From Lactarius indigo (taxonomy: Eukaryota > Basidiomycota > Agaricomycetes > Russulales > Russulaceae): a stretch of DNA of 64,000 bases. Positions 12,655-23,408 of the stretch are shown in pieces; position 1 is the stretch's first letter, and each line of letters opens with the position of its first letter. Position numbers and translations under genes: made by a program. Below the pieces are notes generated by a model. That model searched no databases and was not told where the DNA came from. It saw only the letters and a list, made by a program, of their open reading frames with translations. Where the stretch lies: positions 1 through 64,000 of the forward strand of contig JAFKAC010000111.1 of the NCBI GenBank assembly GCA_025766275.1. The letters run 5' to 3'.

Positions 12655-13531
12655 CACCTATACGACCTAGCGAATGCAGACGCTACATTCGAAACGAACT
12701 GATTGCACGTTTCACGTTCACAGTTACTTCTTCACACGCGAGTCACCAGTATTTCCGACGACTTTGGAAGGTCGCAGGATCTATGGTAGAAACACCCATC
12801 GACCTCAGTAACGATGAGCCAATTTTAGATGGAAACGACACCACCGCAGGGCCATACTACATCACCCTTAACGAAGTAACAACCAAGGAGTTTGAATTAC
12901 TCCTATGGGTCTTCTATAACCCAGATTACTCCGTTTATGAGGCAACTACTCGGGAATGGACAGCTAATCCTTCGATTAGCACAACGAATGGGAGTTCCCC
13001 AGAGTCGAAGCCCTGTGCTGGAGAGAGCTTCTGAACATCGGTGCATTCGCTCACTCTCCGTTACAGGTACCACGCGACCGATCTCCTCGTACGAATGATG
13101 GAGTTCATCATCTTCCCCGACCACAAACGGTCTACGCACAGCTGACTACCCCCAACGAATCCGAGGAAATTCGTCGCCTCTATCACCCACGTGCGATCCA
13201 CGCGCGACCAATCACCTCTGACCAACCAGAACCCAAGGTGCGACAGCGTCCGTCAGATGTAATCGACCTTGTCGAGGGTCACAACCCGACGCCAACACAA
13301 GGACAACGCAATGACCGCTGCGACACACGAACCAACACCTACCATTGTCGCTATTGCCACCGTATTGGACACACCAAGGCCTTCTGCCGCCAACCCCACG
13401 ATCGGTGCACCCCGCAGCGACGCTGTGTCGTTCCACCCCAGCCACCCTCATTACTGGTCTCCACTGCCCGACTTCACCTGCTAACGAATGCACCCGTACA
13501 TGGGTACACGACTCACTCTCCCCCGCCCTGA
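12655..13531 (+). pseudogene. BTB/POZ-like domain followed by a CCHC zinc knuckle, inside retroelement 1
   Basis: Reading across two or three frames gives a BTB-like order. FHVHSYFFTRESPVF (about 12706) matches the 'lfrvHryfferdS' start of fungal BTB proteins. Then come LNEVTTKEFELLLWVFYNPDY (12868-12930), the core helix pair, and WEFPRVEALCWRELLNI (about 12990-13040), the helix after it. At least two indels separate these blocks. Further on, a frame from 13238 contains CRYCHRIGHTKAFC (about 13345), a C-x2-C-x4-H-x4-C knuckle typical of Gag. Both lie between the pol remnants and the 3' LTR, an odd place for a Gag knuckle. Either a host BTB gene was captured or this is an unusual extra ORF. 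The BTB assignment is fairly secure; their fusion into one protein is inferred. Confidence 0.55.
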
Positions 13532-13690
13532 GCGATCCAACCGACCACGCATCCACGACACCACCACTGTCACGCCGCAGTTGACAGTCAGCCAGCAGAC
13601 GACTACAAATATCCCTACGACATTGACTGGGAAGCCGCTGATCGAAGTCCTTAAAACATTCGCGGACGAATGAACCTAGAAGGGGGGCTA

Positions 13691-14101
13691 TGTCACGGTC
13701 ACGTGACATCGTGACTATCGGTCACGCATTACGTCGTGCCAGCAAAGCATCAAACAAAGTATGGCCTCAGAGTTCCGGAATAGCACAACTGACAGTGCTA
13801 ATAAGCACGCCTTATGGTGCTCATCAAGAAAATAGTCACGAAAACCAATAGTCTGTAAGAGTATAAGTAGTAGCTGTCTGAGTAGTACTTTTGGTTGTCT
13901 ACTCTTAGTTCTTGAATCCGACCTAGCTTGCCTTGTCTCAGAACCCCACGTGCTCTCCCCTCTCTCTAGCAATACTCTTTGAGTTGAGCCTAGAACTCCC
14001 CGAATCTTGACTTGTTTGCAGAACAAGTCCCGACTCTACCGACTGCGTTGAGCATAGCTCCGCGTGACTTAGCGAACGTATGGTCCCTCGGAACCGTAAC
14101 A
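13691..14101 (+). repeat. 3' LTR of retroelement 1
   Basis: 411 bp. It is preceded by a purine tract and followed by the GTGTG target duplication. Confidence 0.95.
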
Positions 14102-14106
14102 GTGTG

Positions 14107-14493
14107 CTATTTGAGGTCGTAAACACACGCCAGGATTCGCATGACACATGGCTTATGGTTGGGAAACTCCTGTCCCACCAGGGTATTGAATCGACATTGA
14201 TTCCTGGTGTCGGGATGCCCCCCACCAATCATCACTCAGTATCCCCTGGTGTCCAGTTGACCTCATCAGTTGGAGCACATATGTCTGGCCTCACTCTCTC
14301 TGACATTTGGCCTCCTTCTTCCCTTTCAAGTGCACCCCCAAGCCGCTCTCGCCAACCATCAGGTAAGCACTTATATCATCTGAATCGGAAACACAGGCTC
14401 ATCCACATTACAGGGGAGAGTGTTGCCTCAGGGGGACGTCTGACCCCATCTGGAATATCTGGTGGGTCATCATCGGCTGGTCCTGTGGCTTAG
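14107..14493 (+). pseudogene. KDZ accessory gene C, 3' part
   Basis: After one GTGTG target copy is removed, the reading frame runs straight from VDRV at 6978 into LFEVVNTRQDSHDTW here. The exon continues to 14362. A 51-nt intron (14363-14413, GTAAGC...TACAG) leads to the last exon, which ends in GGSSSAGPVA and the stop at 14491-14493. The C-terminal part is Ser/Pro/Gly-rich with no domain I can name. The exact frame restoration shows that 5622-6978 and this segment were one gene before the LTR element arrived. Confidence 0.75.
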
Positions 14494-15033
14494 AATGGAG
14501 TTTTTCGATTTAAATGATGTATACTATTCTGTAAATGCATGTTCAGGAGGTCCGGCCCATTGAGGGTCGAAATATATGATGTGTCAGGACTGTTTGCATG
14601 TGACCATATCAACATAATAATCACCATGTGATCCAGTGACTAAGGGGCCTTCGTTTCGAATATATGATGACTTGTATTTGAAGCAGGCGTGATACGTGTG
14701 ATGTGTCGGGGTCCCCGCTTCTATGAATAGGAGAGCGTCATGTGGTATTGGGGGATACCTGATGCATCAGATATACCTGATGACGTGTCGTGTGGGACTG
14801 TATCTAGATTTACGTTTTCCATATGCAACAGTTTGGGGTCCCTGTATCAATGTATGATGGGAAGGTGTCATGTGATGTGTCAGGAGGTCTGCTCAATTGG
14901 ATATGCTGATTGAAGCGTTGTGTGGGACTGTATTACAATTGCTACCTGGTACACATAAAACATGTTTTACATATGCAACAGTCCAGAACCCCTGCTTCAA
15001 TATGTTTGTTATTTCCTTGTGGTATATCTGAAG
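14494..15033. other. KDZ spacer downstream of gene C
   Basis: No gene is supported. It contains a CGG-N5-CCG palindrome at 14707-14717 and a degenerate copy near 14550. It ends at the GTCTA target copy of chromovirus 2. Confidence 0.5.
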
Positions 15034-15038
15034 GTCTA

Positions 15039-15582
15039 TGTAACGTCGTCACGACGTTAGCTCGACTTGAGCTCGAGTAGCGGTAACCACTTAGTGAATA
15101 TCCGGGTCCTGATCTTGATCCTGACACGACGGCACGAAGACCCGTGTTCTTGTTCTAGTGAATGCTCGGAGGCACACCGACAAGTACGATCCTGTTCTTG
15201 TTGACGCGAGATAGATCGAGAGAAAGAGAGCGAAAGGTAAGAGGCAGACAGAAAGAGAAACAACAAGTGACGATTCAAGAAGACCAAGATGGCGTATCTT
15301 GGTCTTCGCATAGAGTCTTAAATACATGTCGGGCAGGCTTACAAGCGCTGCTATGAGTCACAGTAGGTAGCATCCAACGTATTGCAGAAACATCGCAAAC
15401 ACTAATACTACTAGTACCTGTACTAGTGGCGTCGGTCATCAGTCAGCTATCGTACCTGTATCACCTATCGCACTGCCGTATCACTGTAGGTAAGTCCGCA
15501 ACTAATATACCTTACCGCCGTAGTTGCAACCGGTACAGTAAGGGTCTCAAGTCAAGTAGTCCGTACAAGTAGGAACGTGACA
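15039..15582 (-). repeat. 3' LTR of chromovirus 2
   Basis: 544 bp. On the minus strand the purine tract AGAAGGGGGG lies immediately before it. It ends at the GTCTA duplication. Confidence 0.95.
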
Positions 15583-15792
15583 TCACCCCCCTTCTAAGTG
15601 TGAGGCCCCAGACTCACCGAAAGTCTCTTGGCGGCCAGTCCCTCTGTTCGTCAGCAATCCTCTCCAACGCTGTAGCGCGCTCCAGTCGATAGATGGAGTC
15701 GCGTCTGTCGTCCTGCGCGCACTCGATCATCGCGCGGAGTTGGGCTATGCGGGCGCGAAGTCGGTCGAGCTCATAGCTTGCCGCGCGGTAGC

Positions 15793-16310
15793 TGTCACGT
15801 TTCGACTTGTACGGACTATACGGACTGTGACCCTTACTGTACCGGTTGCAACTACGGCAGTAAGGTAGATTAGTTGCGGACTTACTCACGGTGATACGGT
15901 AGTGCGATAGGCGATTACGACTGATAGCTGACTGATGACCGACGCCACTAGTACAGGTACTAGTAGTATTAGTGTTTGCGATGTTTCTGCGATACGTTGG
16001 ACGCTACCTACTGTGACTCATAGCAGCGCTTGTAAGCCTGCTCGACATGTATTTAAGACTCTATGCGAAGACCAAGATACGCCATCTTGGTCTTCTTGAA
16101 TCGTCACTTGTTTCTATTCCTCTTCATCTCATATCATCTTTCAACTTCCTTTCCAGTCAAGTAGAACGACTTCGGTGTGCCTACACGCATTCACCAGAAT
16201 ATACGCCTTGGGCCTTCGCGCCTTCAAGCCAGGACTTCCCTGAGGGTTATCACTAAGTTGTTACCGCCCCCATCGAGCTCAAGTCGAGCTAACGTCGTGA
16301 CGACGTTACA
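15793..16310 (+). mobile_element. Solo LTR, chromovirus family 1 type, in chromovirus 2 pol
   Basis: 518 bp, TGTCACGTTTCGAC...CGACGTTACA, flanked by GTAGC (15788-15792 and 16311-16315). It contains the same hairpin and TATTTAAG promoter as the full elements, in plus orientation. It lies in the last hundred codons of pol, between VTRYC and RAASYELDRL. Confidence 0.95.
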
Positions 16311-16546
16311 GTAGCGCGTGACCTCGGCTGTGAGCGACTCGTCGTTGATGCGATTGAGGGCACGGTCGGTTATCTTGTCCGCCGCAAAAATGACGAGGTC
16401 CTCGTGTGGATATTGGGGGCGGAGAGCGGCAGAGACATGGGGTTCGGTGTAGAAGGGCTTACCGTATACATGAGGAGAGCCCGGTATGACCCCCAGTATA
16501 ATGGGGTCTGCCCCTCCGATAATCTGGACGTGCGACACGTCCCTCT

Positions 16547-17263
16547 CTACTCCGTCGGGCCCGGTGATGGGGTATCGAATATAATGGGGTCTTCTATTTG
16601 CCCAGAACCCTTCAGGCGCAATGACATGCGCGGGGTCTTCGGCGGCGGTGAACGGGCGGTGCTCCGCAACACCAGGGACTCACACACGTCCTCGATACAT
16701 GGGGGACCCGTCGGTGTAGACGAGCCATGGCGTGATGAGGGGATTATCAGCGTCGCGTTTCGTTTGTAGGAAGGGGTGTCTCGCCGGGTAGTAATCTGAG
16801 TCGTCATGGCCAGCCTCAGCTGCCGCCATCGCTGCCGTCGCTCTCGCATCTCCCTCAGTCGGGCCGCGGCTGAGTCGAGCTGTTCCTTCTGCCACTCTGC
16901 CGCCACTCTCCTCCAACCGTCCAACTCGTACTCCAGGAGAGCTTGAACGCTCGTCGTTGCTCGGGAAAATTCCGCGAACGCCGATGAGGTCGTCGCTTGG
17001 GGGGATGGCTGCGATGGGTTCGCGCTCACCAGCCTCGTTTCTGAAGACATGGGCGACGGCATGTTCGTCGTCGGGGTGTTGCGTGGGGTCTGGGAATCGG
17101 GCGATGACGTGTGCCCACTCTTGCGTGGTGATGGGGCCCTCTTGTGGTCGAAGAGGTGTCCATGGTGTGATTTGGGCGGCGGGAATTTCACTGTCGGCAT
17201 CGTCTTCCAGGAGTGCTCTGGCGTCGTTGGCAAGGGAGTCGAGGAGTGCTGCTTGGGTGACAT
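16547..17263 (-). CDS. Overlapping ORF (+1 to pol), chromovirus 2 copy
   Basis: 238 codons open in the +1 frame relative to pol, from an MSPKQHSSTP start to a DTPSPGPTE end. The N-terminal half is Ser/Pro-rich. The middle (WRRVAAEWQKEQLDSAAARL onward, about residues 120-155) is a charged amphipathic helix. It is followed by a Thr/Ser-rich region with SLRLKGSGQ. Equivalent frames of 236 and 240 codons with the same start and end occur at 45198-45908 and 35018-35740. This copy stays open although the pol frame over it carries a stop at 16680. No known family recognised. Confidence 0.5.
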   Translation of the reverse strand: MSPKQHSSTPLPTTPEHSWKTMPTVKFPPPKSHHGHLFDHKRAPSPRKSGHTSSPDSQTPRNTPTTNMPSPMSSETRLVSANPSQPSPQATTSSAFAEFSRATTSVQALLEYELDGWRRVAAEWQKEQLDSAAARLREMRERRQRWRQLRLAMTTQITTRRDTPSYKRNATLIIPSSRHGSSTPTGPPCIEDVCESLVLRSTARSPPPKTPRMSLRLKGSGQIEDPIIFDTPSPGPTE

Positions 17264-18064
17264 GTCGCAGAGGGGAAGTGGGCATGAGAGTGGAGGTGGT
17301 AGAGCGAAGGAAGATGGGATGACTTTCCTCTGCTCTCGTCTCGCTCGTTTTAACTGTTCTTCCGTGTGTTTGCGCTTCCTGATATAGACGGAGAGCTTCG
17401 GGCGCAAAGACGTCATCCTTGTTGACCCACTGATTCTCCGAGTCTGGGTATCCCTTCCATTTGACGAGATATTGGAGGCATCTCCCCCTGCCGAAGTGCC
17501 GAGAGTCCAGAATGGCCTCGACTTCGTATTCTTCTTCTCCATCAATCAATTCGGGCGGCGGGCGCGTGAAATTTTCTCCGTGAAGAAGAGTTTGTCTGTA
17601 CAGCGTGAGAAGATCAATATGGAATACTGGGTGGATGCTCCACTGTGTGGGAAGTTCCAATCGATAATTGTAGGGGGACATCACCTGTGTCACCCGAAAG
17701 GGACCGTGGTGTTTGGCCGCTAATTTGGCCGTGGGTTGATTGGTCCTCAAGTGTTTCCCTTCTAGCCATACAAGGTCGTTGACGCAGAATTTGGGCGTAT
17801 CTTTGTTGCGTACCCAAGCTTCCTGTGCCTTCTTCATAAGGCGTTGGGCTTCTTCTCGTGCCTCCTTTAGCTGTGTTAGTCGTTTCATTACCTGCGGAAT
17901 GGGAGACGGCTTATCGGTCCAATCCGCATGTGGGTCGTATCCCATCAGAAGTTGGAACGGCGATTGTTTGGTGTGTTCATGTGGCCAGTTGTTGTGCGCG
18001 AATTCTGTGATCGATAGATAAGCAGTCCAGTTATCTTGCCGCTCATTTACCCAAAAGCGCAAGT

Positions 18065-18530
18065 TGTCATGAACGCCCCATACTTTTCTTCCTTTCTTTT
18101 CGTCCATTACCTCTTCATTCCGCTGGCATCTGCTCTGCTGGCATCTGCTTCACTGGCATTTGCTTTGCTGGCATCTGTTTCGCTGGCACCTGCTTCGCTG
18201 GCATTTGTCCCACTAACATTGTACTGCCTCGCTGGCACCCCTGGACGATAACTATATAAACCCTGTAGTATACCCTGTATTCCCTTAGCTTTGGCTTCGT
18301 CAATCTACTGTCTTGTCCTTCAGCACAGTCCTCTCTCCTCTATCACAGTCCTCTTCTCTATAGCCTAGCTCTTGTGCTTGAACAAGAGGACCTTTGTCAC
18401 TGTCCAGTTGACAGCGGCAATTGTATCAGAACTTAGGAGCCCATCCACTCAGTGGGGGTTCAACTCTGAGTCCTTTGCCTCAGGCAGGATCAGTTACAGA
18501 ACGAACGCACGCCCCGGCAGTGGCGTGACA
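18065..18530 (-). mobile_element. Solo LTR, family Y copy 1, in chromovirus 2 pol
   Basis: 466 bp. On the minus strand it starts TGTCACGCCACTGCC and ends TTCATGACA, flanked by CAAGT (18060-18064 and 18531-18535, plus strand). It is related to 54983-55397. On the plus strand, 18118-18200 is a run of short imperfect repeats of CTTCGCTGGCA type. Its removal restores the integrase reading frame. Confidence 0.95.
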
Positions 18531-21319
18531 CAAGTACTGCTCCAGCCATTGATTAGTCCTTTCAGACTGTCCATCGGTGCGTGGGTGGTACGCCGTGGAT
18601 ATGTTTTGCTGGATTCCCAAAATTCGGCAAATCTCCCTTGCGAATTTGGACGCGAAGCGGGGGTCTCGATCGCTGATGATTTTACGTGGTAGTCCGAAAC
18701 GTTTGAACACGTGAGTTACGTACAGAATCGCCGTCTCTTCTGCGGAAATTTCTTCTTTACACGGTATGAAGATGGAGGCTTTGCTGCAGTCATGATCTGT
18801 GACAGTTAGAATACTGTCGTACCCCTTGGATGATGGAAGTTTAGTGATGAAGTCCATGGCTACCGTATGGAACGGCGTGGCTTCCAATATTGGTGTTATG
18901 GGGTGCAGCGCGGCGCGGATGGGTCGGGTGTTTACTTTATTCCGTTGGCATTCTGCGCATCCTTGCACGTACTCGTATACGTCTCTTCGCAGTCGCGGCC
19001 ACCAGTAATGTCTTTCCAGGATTCGTTGTGTTCTCGCGATTCCCAGGTGACCGTGTATCGGTAAGTCGTGGTGATCGTGTATCAGCACTCGATGGGTTGA
19101 TGCGGGTCCGGTTATTACGAACCTGCCGTCTTTGTACCACTCTCCCTGTATCTTCTTGAGGTTGTGGGGATCCGCCCACACCTTGATCACTTCTTCATCT
19201 TGTTGGTGGCGTGGTTGCCGCAGATTTGGGTTTGCCACAAAGGTGCGTGCGGTATTGAGAGTGCGTACAAAGACTTCGGGGGGGAGGACGACAACTTCGC
19301 TGTTGTCTTCGACCCCCTGGTTGTAGTCGGGTCTGCGTGATAAGGCGTCCGCCCTTCCGTTGTTCTTTCCCTTGATGTGATGAATCTCGAAGTCGTATTC
19401 AGAGAGTTCGAGTACTTCCCTGGCAACACGCCTACTAATCTTTTGTGGGGACTTCCAGTATTGTAGGTTGAGATGGTCCGAATAGATTTTAATTTTGTGA
19501 GGGGCTCCTGCCAGTAGTGGTCTCCAGTTCCACAGGGCCTTGACAATTGTGAGTAGCTCTAGGTCGTATATGTCGTAGTTTCTCTCAGCTTCAGAGAGCA
19601 TTGCTGAGTAATAACCTATAGGGTGTCGCTTGCTGTCAGATTTCTTTTGCAGTAACACTGCTCCCACCGCGTAACCTGAAGCGTCTACTTCCAGTTCGAA
19701 CGGGTCTTGGAGGACAGGGTGTGCCAGCACCGGTTCCTCTGTGACAAGACTCTTTAGCGTGTTAAACGCCTTGTCCTCCTCCGCCGTCCATCGCCATTCT
19801 TCATCTTTTCTTGTTAGTTTGGTCAGTGGTTTGGCGTGATTTGCAAAGCCGCGAATGAAAAGTCTGTAAAAGTTACAAAAGCCCAGGAAGGATCGCACGT
19901 CCTTGACTTTTGTTGGCGTCGGCCAGTCTTTGATGCCTTGAACTTTTACAGGATCCATGCGAGTTACCCCCCTTTCAAGGATTACCCCCAGGTAATCCAT
20001 TCGCGGTTGGTGGAAAAGGCACTTCTCGAGCTTGAAGTAGAGGTCGTGTTCCTCCGCGACGCGTAAGACGTCGCGAACTGCGGCAGCGTGGGCTGAGAGG
20101 TCGTGATCAAAGTGAGTGGCTATCCCAATATCATCCATATAAACACGTATCGTGGTGCCCAGGCGTTCGTGCTTTGATATCGTGTCTTGGTAGATGTGGT
20201 TCATCATAGCTTGGAAGGTGGCAGGGGAGTTGGTAAGTCCGAAGAACATGACCGTTGGTTCAAAGAGGCCAAACTTAGTTTTGAATGCCACTTTCTCTTG
20301 GTCGCCGTCACGTATGCGTATATTGTTGTATCCCCAGCGGATGTCGAGTTTGGTGTAAATGTGCGCGTTGCTGAGGTCCAAAATGAGGTCTTGGATCAGA
20401 GGCAGCGGGTATTGGTTGCGTATGGTGTGTGAATTAATAACCCGATAATCCTGAACCGGGCGTAGTTTTCCGTCCTTCTTTTTGATAAAGAAAAAGGAGG
20501 ATGCGTACGGCGAAATAGAAGGGCGCAAATATCCTTGCTTTAACTTCTCGTCTAAGAACTCCCTGAGTTCGCTTTCTTCTTTCTGCGTCATAGGGTATAT
20601 TTTGCAGTCTATGGCGGCTGGCGCGGATGGTTTGAAGTCGATTGCGTGGTCCCACGGTCTGGCCGGAGGGAAGCGATGTGATGCCTGCTCACTGAAGAGT
20701 TTCGTGAATGCCGCATATTCGGAGGGGAGCGGTACTGCTGTCTGCTGCTGCTTTGCCTGTATGGCCAGTTCCGTCGAGGTAGTGGCTCTGGCGAAGGTTT
20801 CTTCTTCTAGTTCTTGTATAATTTGCTCCTTTTCATCCATAATCAAGGCTCGGACGACAGGGTTGCAAAGCAATTCTTCGGTAGTGGCTAGCACTATTGG
20901 TAACATATCCAGATGTATGGTTGCGTTTGCCCAACTGATGGTGGGCTCGAATGCGCTCATCCATGGGTAGCCCAGCACCATGTCTTCGCTTCCGAGGTCG
21001 GTGACCAGGAAGGTCATCTTCTTCACCTGTCCTCGTGTCGTTACTTCTAGGTTAACGTAATGAGTGATTAACCCAGCTTTGTTTTCCGTGTTGTCTATGT
21101 TCCATATTTTGCGAGGCGTGTCCAACAATTGTAATGGGACACCCGCTCGTACTGCCATACTTGGCCGAATAAAGTTGTCGGTCGCTCCAGAGTCGACCAA
21201 GGCGTTGGTTTCAGTCGTTTTGTAATTTGTTTGGACAGTCACTGGGAGTCGCAAGGATCGATAGCGCATTGTCACAATTACAGAATTATATTGTAAAGCC
21301 CTCACCCAGACTGACAGGT

Positions 21320-23392
21320 TTAGGTGTCCCGAAAACCCTCTTTTCCCCACAAGTCTTGAAGTATGAGGTCTTTTACCTCGTCCATACTATTGGCCACTTG
21401 CGTGAGCCACTCCTTCGCTTGTTCTCCCGCCGTTTTTGCCGCGTTAATTTGGGGTGCGGGTGTTGCACTTGGTGCCGGCATCGCATACCCTGGTAGTGAG
21501 GGTTCGTACTGCGACACAGGTCCTGGTGACGTGGGCCACTGAGGGGGCCACGCTGTTTCGGTCATTCTGCTGCTTGAGGGGGTGTTCTGCCATTGCCTCG
21601 GCATTCGTGGGTAGGGGCAATTTCGTGAGAGATGCCCCGGAGCATGACAGTTATAACAAAGGACATTCCTTAAGTCCCTTCTAGCCCCTCCTCTTCCTCG
21701 TCCTCGGACTCCCGGTCCTCCTCTTGGCGGGAATGGGGGTGGAGCTCCGGTGTGGGGCAGCTTGTTGAAATCGATGTCTTCCGATCCGGCAAGTCGTACC
21801 TTGGCGCGATCGGCGGAAGTGTCCATTGCCCACGGATTGGTTTGTGGTAGATTCTGGGGGAGGGTCCATCCTGCGTTCCCACTTTGTTTCTTTGGCTGCG
21901 TCATCGTGTTTTTGTGTTCGTTTAATCTGGCCTTGAGGTGTATGTAATTCTTTTGCCTCTTGAGAACGGCCCTCTTCCAGTCATCGAACGTGACCGGATC
22001 GTCGAATTGGAATGCGTTCTTGAACAGCTCTTTGGGTAACCCCGACGTGAAGAGGTCGATGGTTTGGGGTTCATTGAGGCGGTAATGAGCCTTCCGTGCT
22101 AGCTGTTCGAAATCATTGACGTACTTGTCAATGTCCTCTCCCACCATTTTGAAGCCCTTCCTTAGTATGGCCTGTGCTTGTTCCCGTTCTAATGTGTTTT
22201 CAAACCACTGACTGAAGCCGTCGGCCACGGCTTCCCACAGATCTCTGGTATAGGGACTGATCCCTCATTGTATTTGCCTGTTGAGCCAGTTCAGGAAGGA
22301 CAGGACCCATTCGCTGACCACTCCTCCTTTGATGTAAGATAGAAACAGGAGGCATCTCCTGTAGTCGTTTCGCATGATGGGCGCATCCAGGTTCATGCCC
22401 CAATAGATGTGCCACTGCATCAAAAATTGATCCACTTTAAGCCTGTCTCCGTCAAAAATAGAAGGGGGCTCGCCGGTGAGTTTTTCGTTGTGATGCCCCC
22501 CGCCTCCTCCAGCGCTCCCGCCGCCGTCTCCTCCTCCACCTCCACCTCCACCTCCTCCTCCCGGTGGTCCTATGGGTGGTCCTCTTGGTGGTTCTGTTCT
22601 GCGCAGGTCAAAGGGGATTCCTCCCCCGGGTGGTGGTGGCGGGTCTCCGCTCGGTCCTCCCATTCCCGGCGGTAGTTCTAGTGATAGCGGCCGCCCGGAT
22701 GGGGGATCTCCTCTGTCAGATCCTATGGCTCTGAAAATTGCGGCGTCTTCTGCGGTCATGCGTGTTCCGGTTTCTGGATTGATGGGCATGAGGATTTCCC
22801 TTGCCTCAGCCCGTATGGTGCATGTTTCTTCTAGTGCGACTTCTTCCATGGCCTGCGTCAGGGTTGCCATGATTGCTGGTGATCGAATATGAATCGGTTC
22901 TGGCTCGGTAATATGCGCAGACTCAGCTCGTTCTATAAGGAGATCTTGTATTGCTCCTCCACTGGTTTCCGTTTGATTTGGTTCTCGTCCTTCACTTTCT
23001 TCCTGGCTTTGTTCACCTTCTTCCTCTTCTGTCACGACTTCTCCGGTGGAGTGTTCTCGCAGTTGCCCGTCAATGGGGCCCCAATCTGCCCTGCTATTGA
23101 GTTCTCTTGCGTCGATATCACACCGATATCTGGGTCCTGCTGGTCGTATGACGTCCCACTGAGAGTCTATGGGGTTCCACGTAACTTCTACCCAGCACAA
23201 GTGGTCGAAGTTGAACTCAACTGGGCGGAACCTGGCAGGTCCGTTGAACTCTACGAAATATCCGGTTTCTTCTTGTCTCTCCCTCCAACTGGCAGCTTGT
23301 AGAAAGCGCGTAGGGACGTTACGTTCTCCTCTTCTTGGGAGAGAGTAGGGGCGGAAGCTTGTCCACTGATCTCTTGTAGTCACCGCCACGAT
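21320..23392 (-). pseudogene. gag: Gag of chromovirus 2, one nonsense codon
   Basis: The frame opens at a GTG (near 23389, AVTTRDQWTSFRPYSL) with no AUG before the methionine of MATLTQAM near 22870. It contains an acidic linker and a Gly/Pro-rich stretch (22510-22680). The Gag core follows (FDGDRLKVDQFLMQWHIYWG). A TGA at 22265-22267 stands where sister copies have CGA (QIQ-R-GISPY). After it the frame continues (21320-22264) with a CCHC knuckle CYNCHAPGHLSRNC and ends in LQDLWGKEGFRDT. The last codons overlap the start of pol in the -1 frame at a GGGAAAA heptamer (21341-21347). Confidence 0.85.
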
Positions 23393-23395
23393 GGG

Positions 23396-23406
23396 ATCTT
23401 GGTCTT
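23396..23406 (-). promoter_or_regulatory. Self-priming primer-binding site of chromovirus 2
   Basis: AAGACCAAGAT on the minus strand, two bases inside the 5' LTR. It is an exact complement of the predicted first 11 bases of the element's own RNA, as in the Tf1/sushi group. No tRNA 3' end match was attempted. Confidence 0.65.
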
Positions 23407-23408
23407 AA

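Larger units (their letters stand above)
6979..14101 (+). mobile_element. LTR retroelement 1 (7.1 kb), decayed, carrying a BTB domain and zinc knuckle
   Basis: Two 411-bp LTRs (6979-7389 and 13691-14101) begin TGTCACGGTCACG and end CCGTAACA. Target duplications GTGTG stand at 6974-6978 and 14102-14106. A polypurine tract (AGAAGGGGGG) lies just before the right LTR, giving plus orientation. The LTRs differ at six positions, all transitions and all CpG versus TpG/CpA. The interior has no intact gag-pol, only remnants. Its last kilobase holds a decayed BTB/POZ-like domain and a CCHC knuckle. Confidence 0.92.
15614..21350 (-). pseudogene. pol: Pol of chromovirus 2, split by two solo LTRs
   Basis: Protease (VDSGATDNF), reverse transcriptase (YMDDIGIAT), RNase H (LEVDASGYAVGAVLLQK), integrase (HGHLG and CAECQRNK zinc finger, then DFITKLP, SDRDPRF, DGQSERTNQ for the D,D,E triad), and after the first solo LTR a chromodomain (EEYEVEAILDSRHFGRG to ENQWV) with a long C-terminal extension. 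The coding order on the minus strand is 21350-18531, 18064-16311 and 15792-15614, where the frame ends RDFR-stop. Damage: solo LTR at 18065-18530 between QYL and RFWVNERQ; TGA at 16680-16682 where chromovirus 3 has CGT and CGA would need one change; solo LTR at 15793-16310 near the C-terminus. The frame opens at GTG, not ATG, so frameshifting from gag is the likely entry. Confidence 0.9.

Noticed and set aside
22409..23302. Plus-strand open frames opposite gag of chromovirus 2, and similar antisense frames at 32034 and 40251
   Set aside because: They are antisense shadows of conserved gag codons and have no conserved start or motif of their own.
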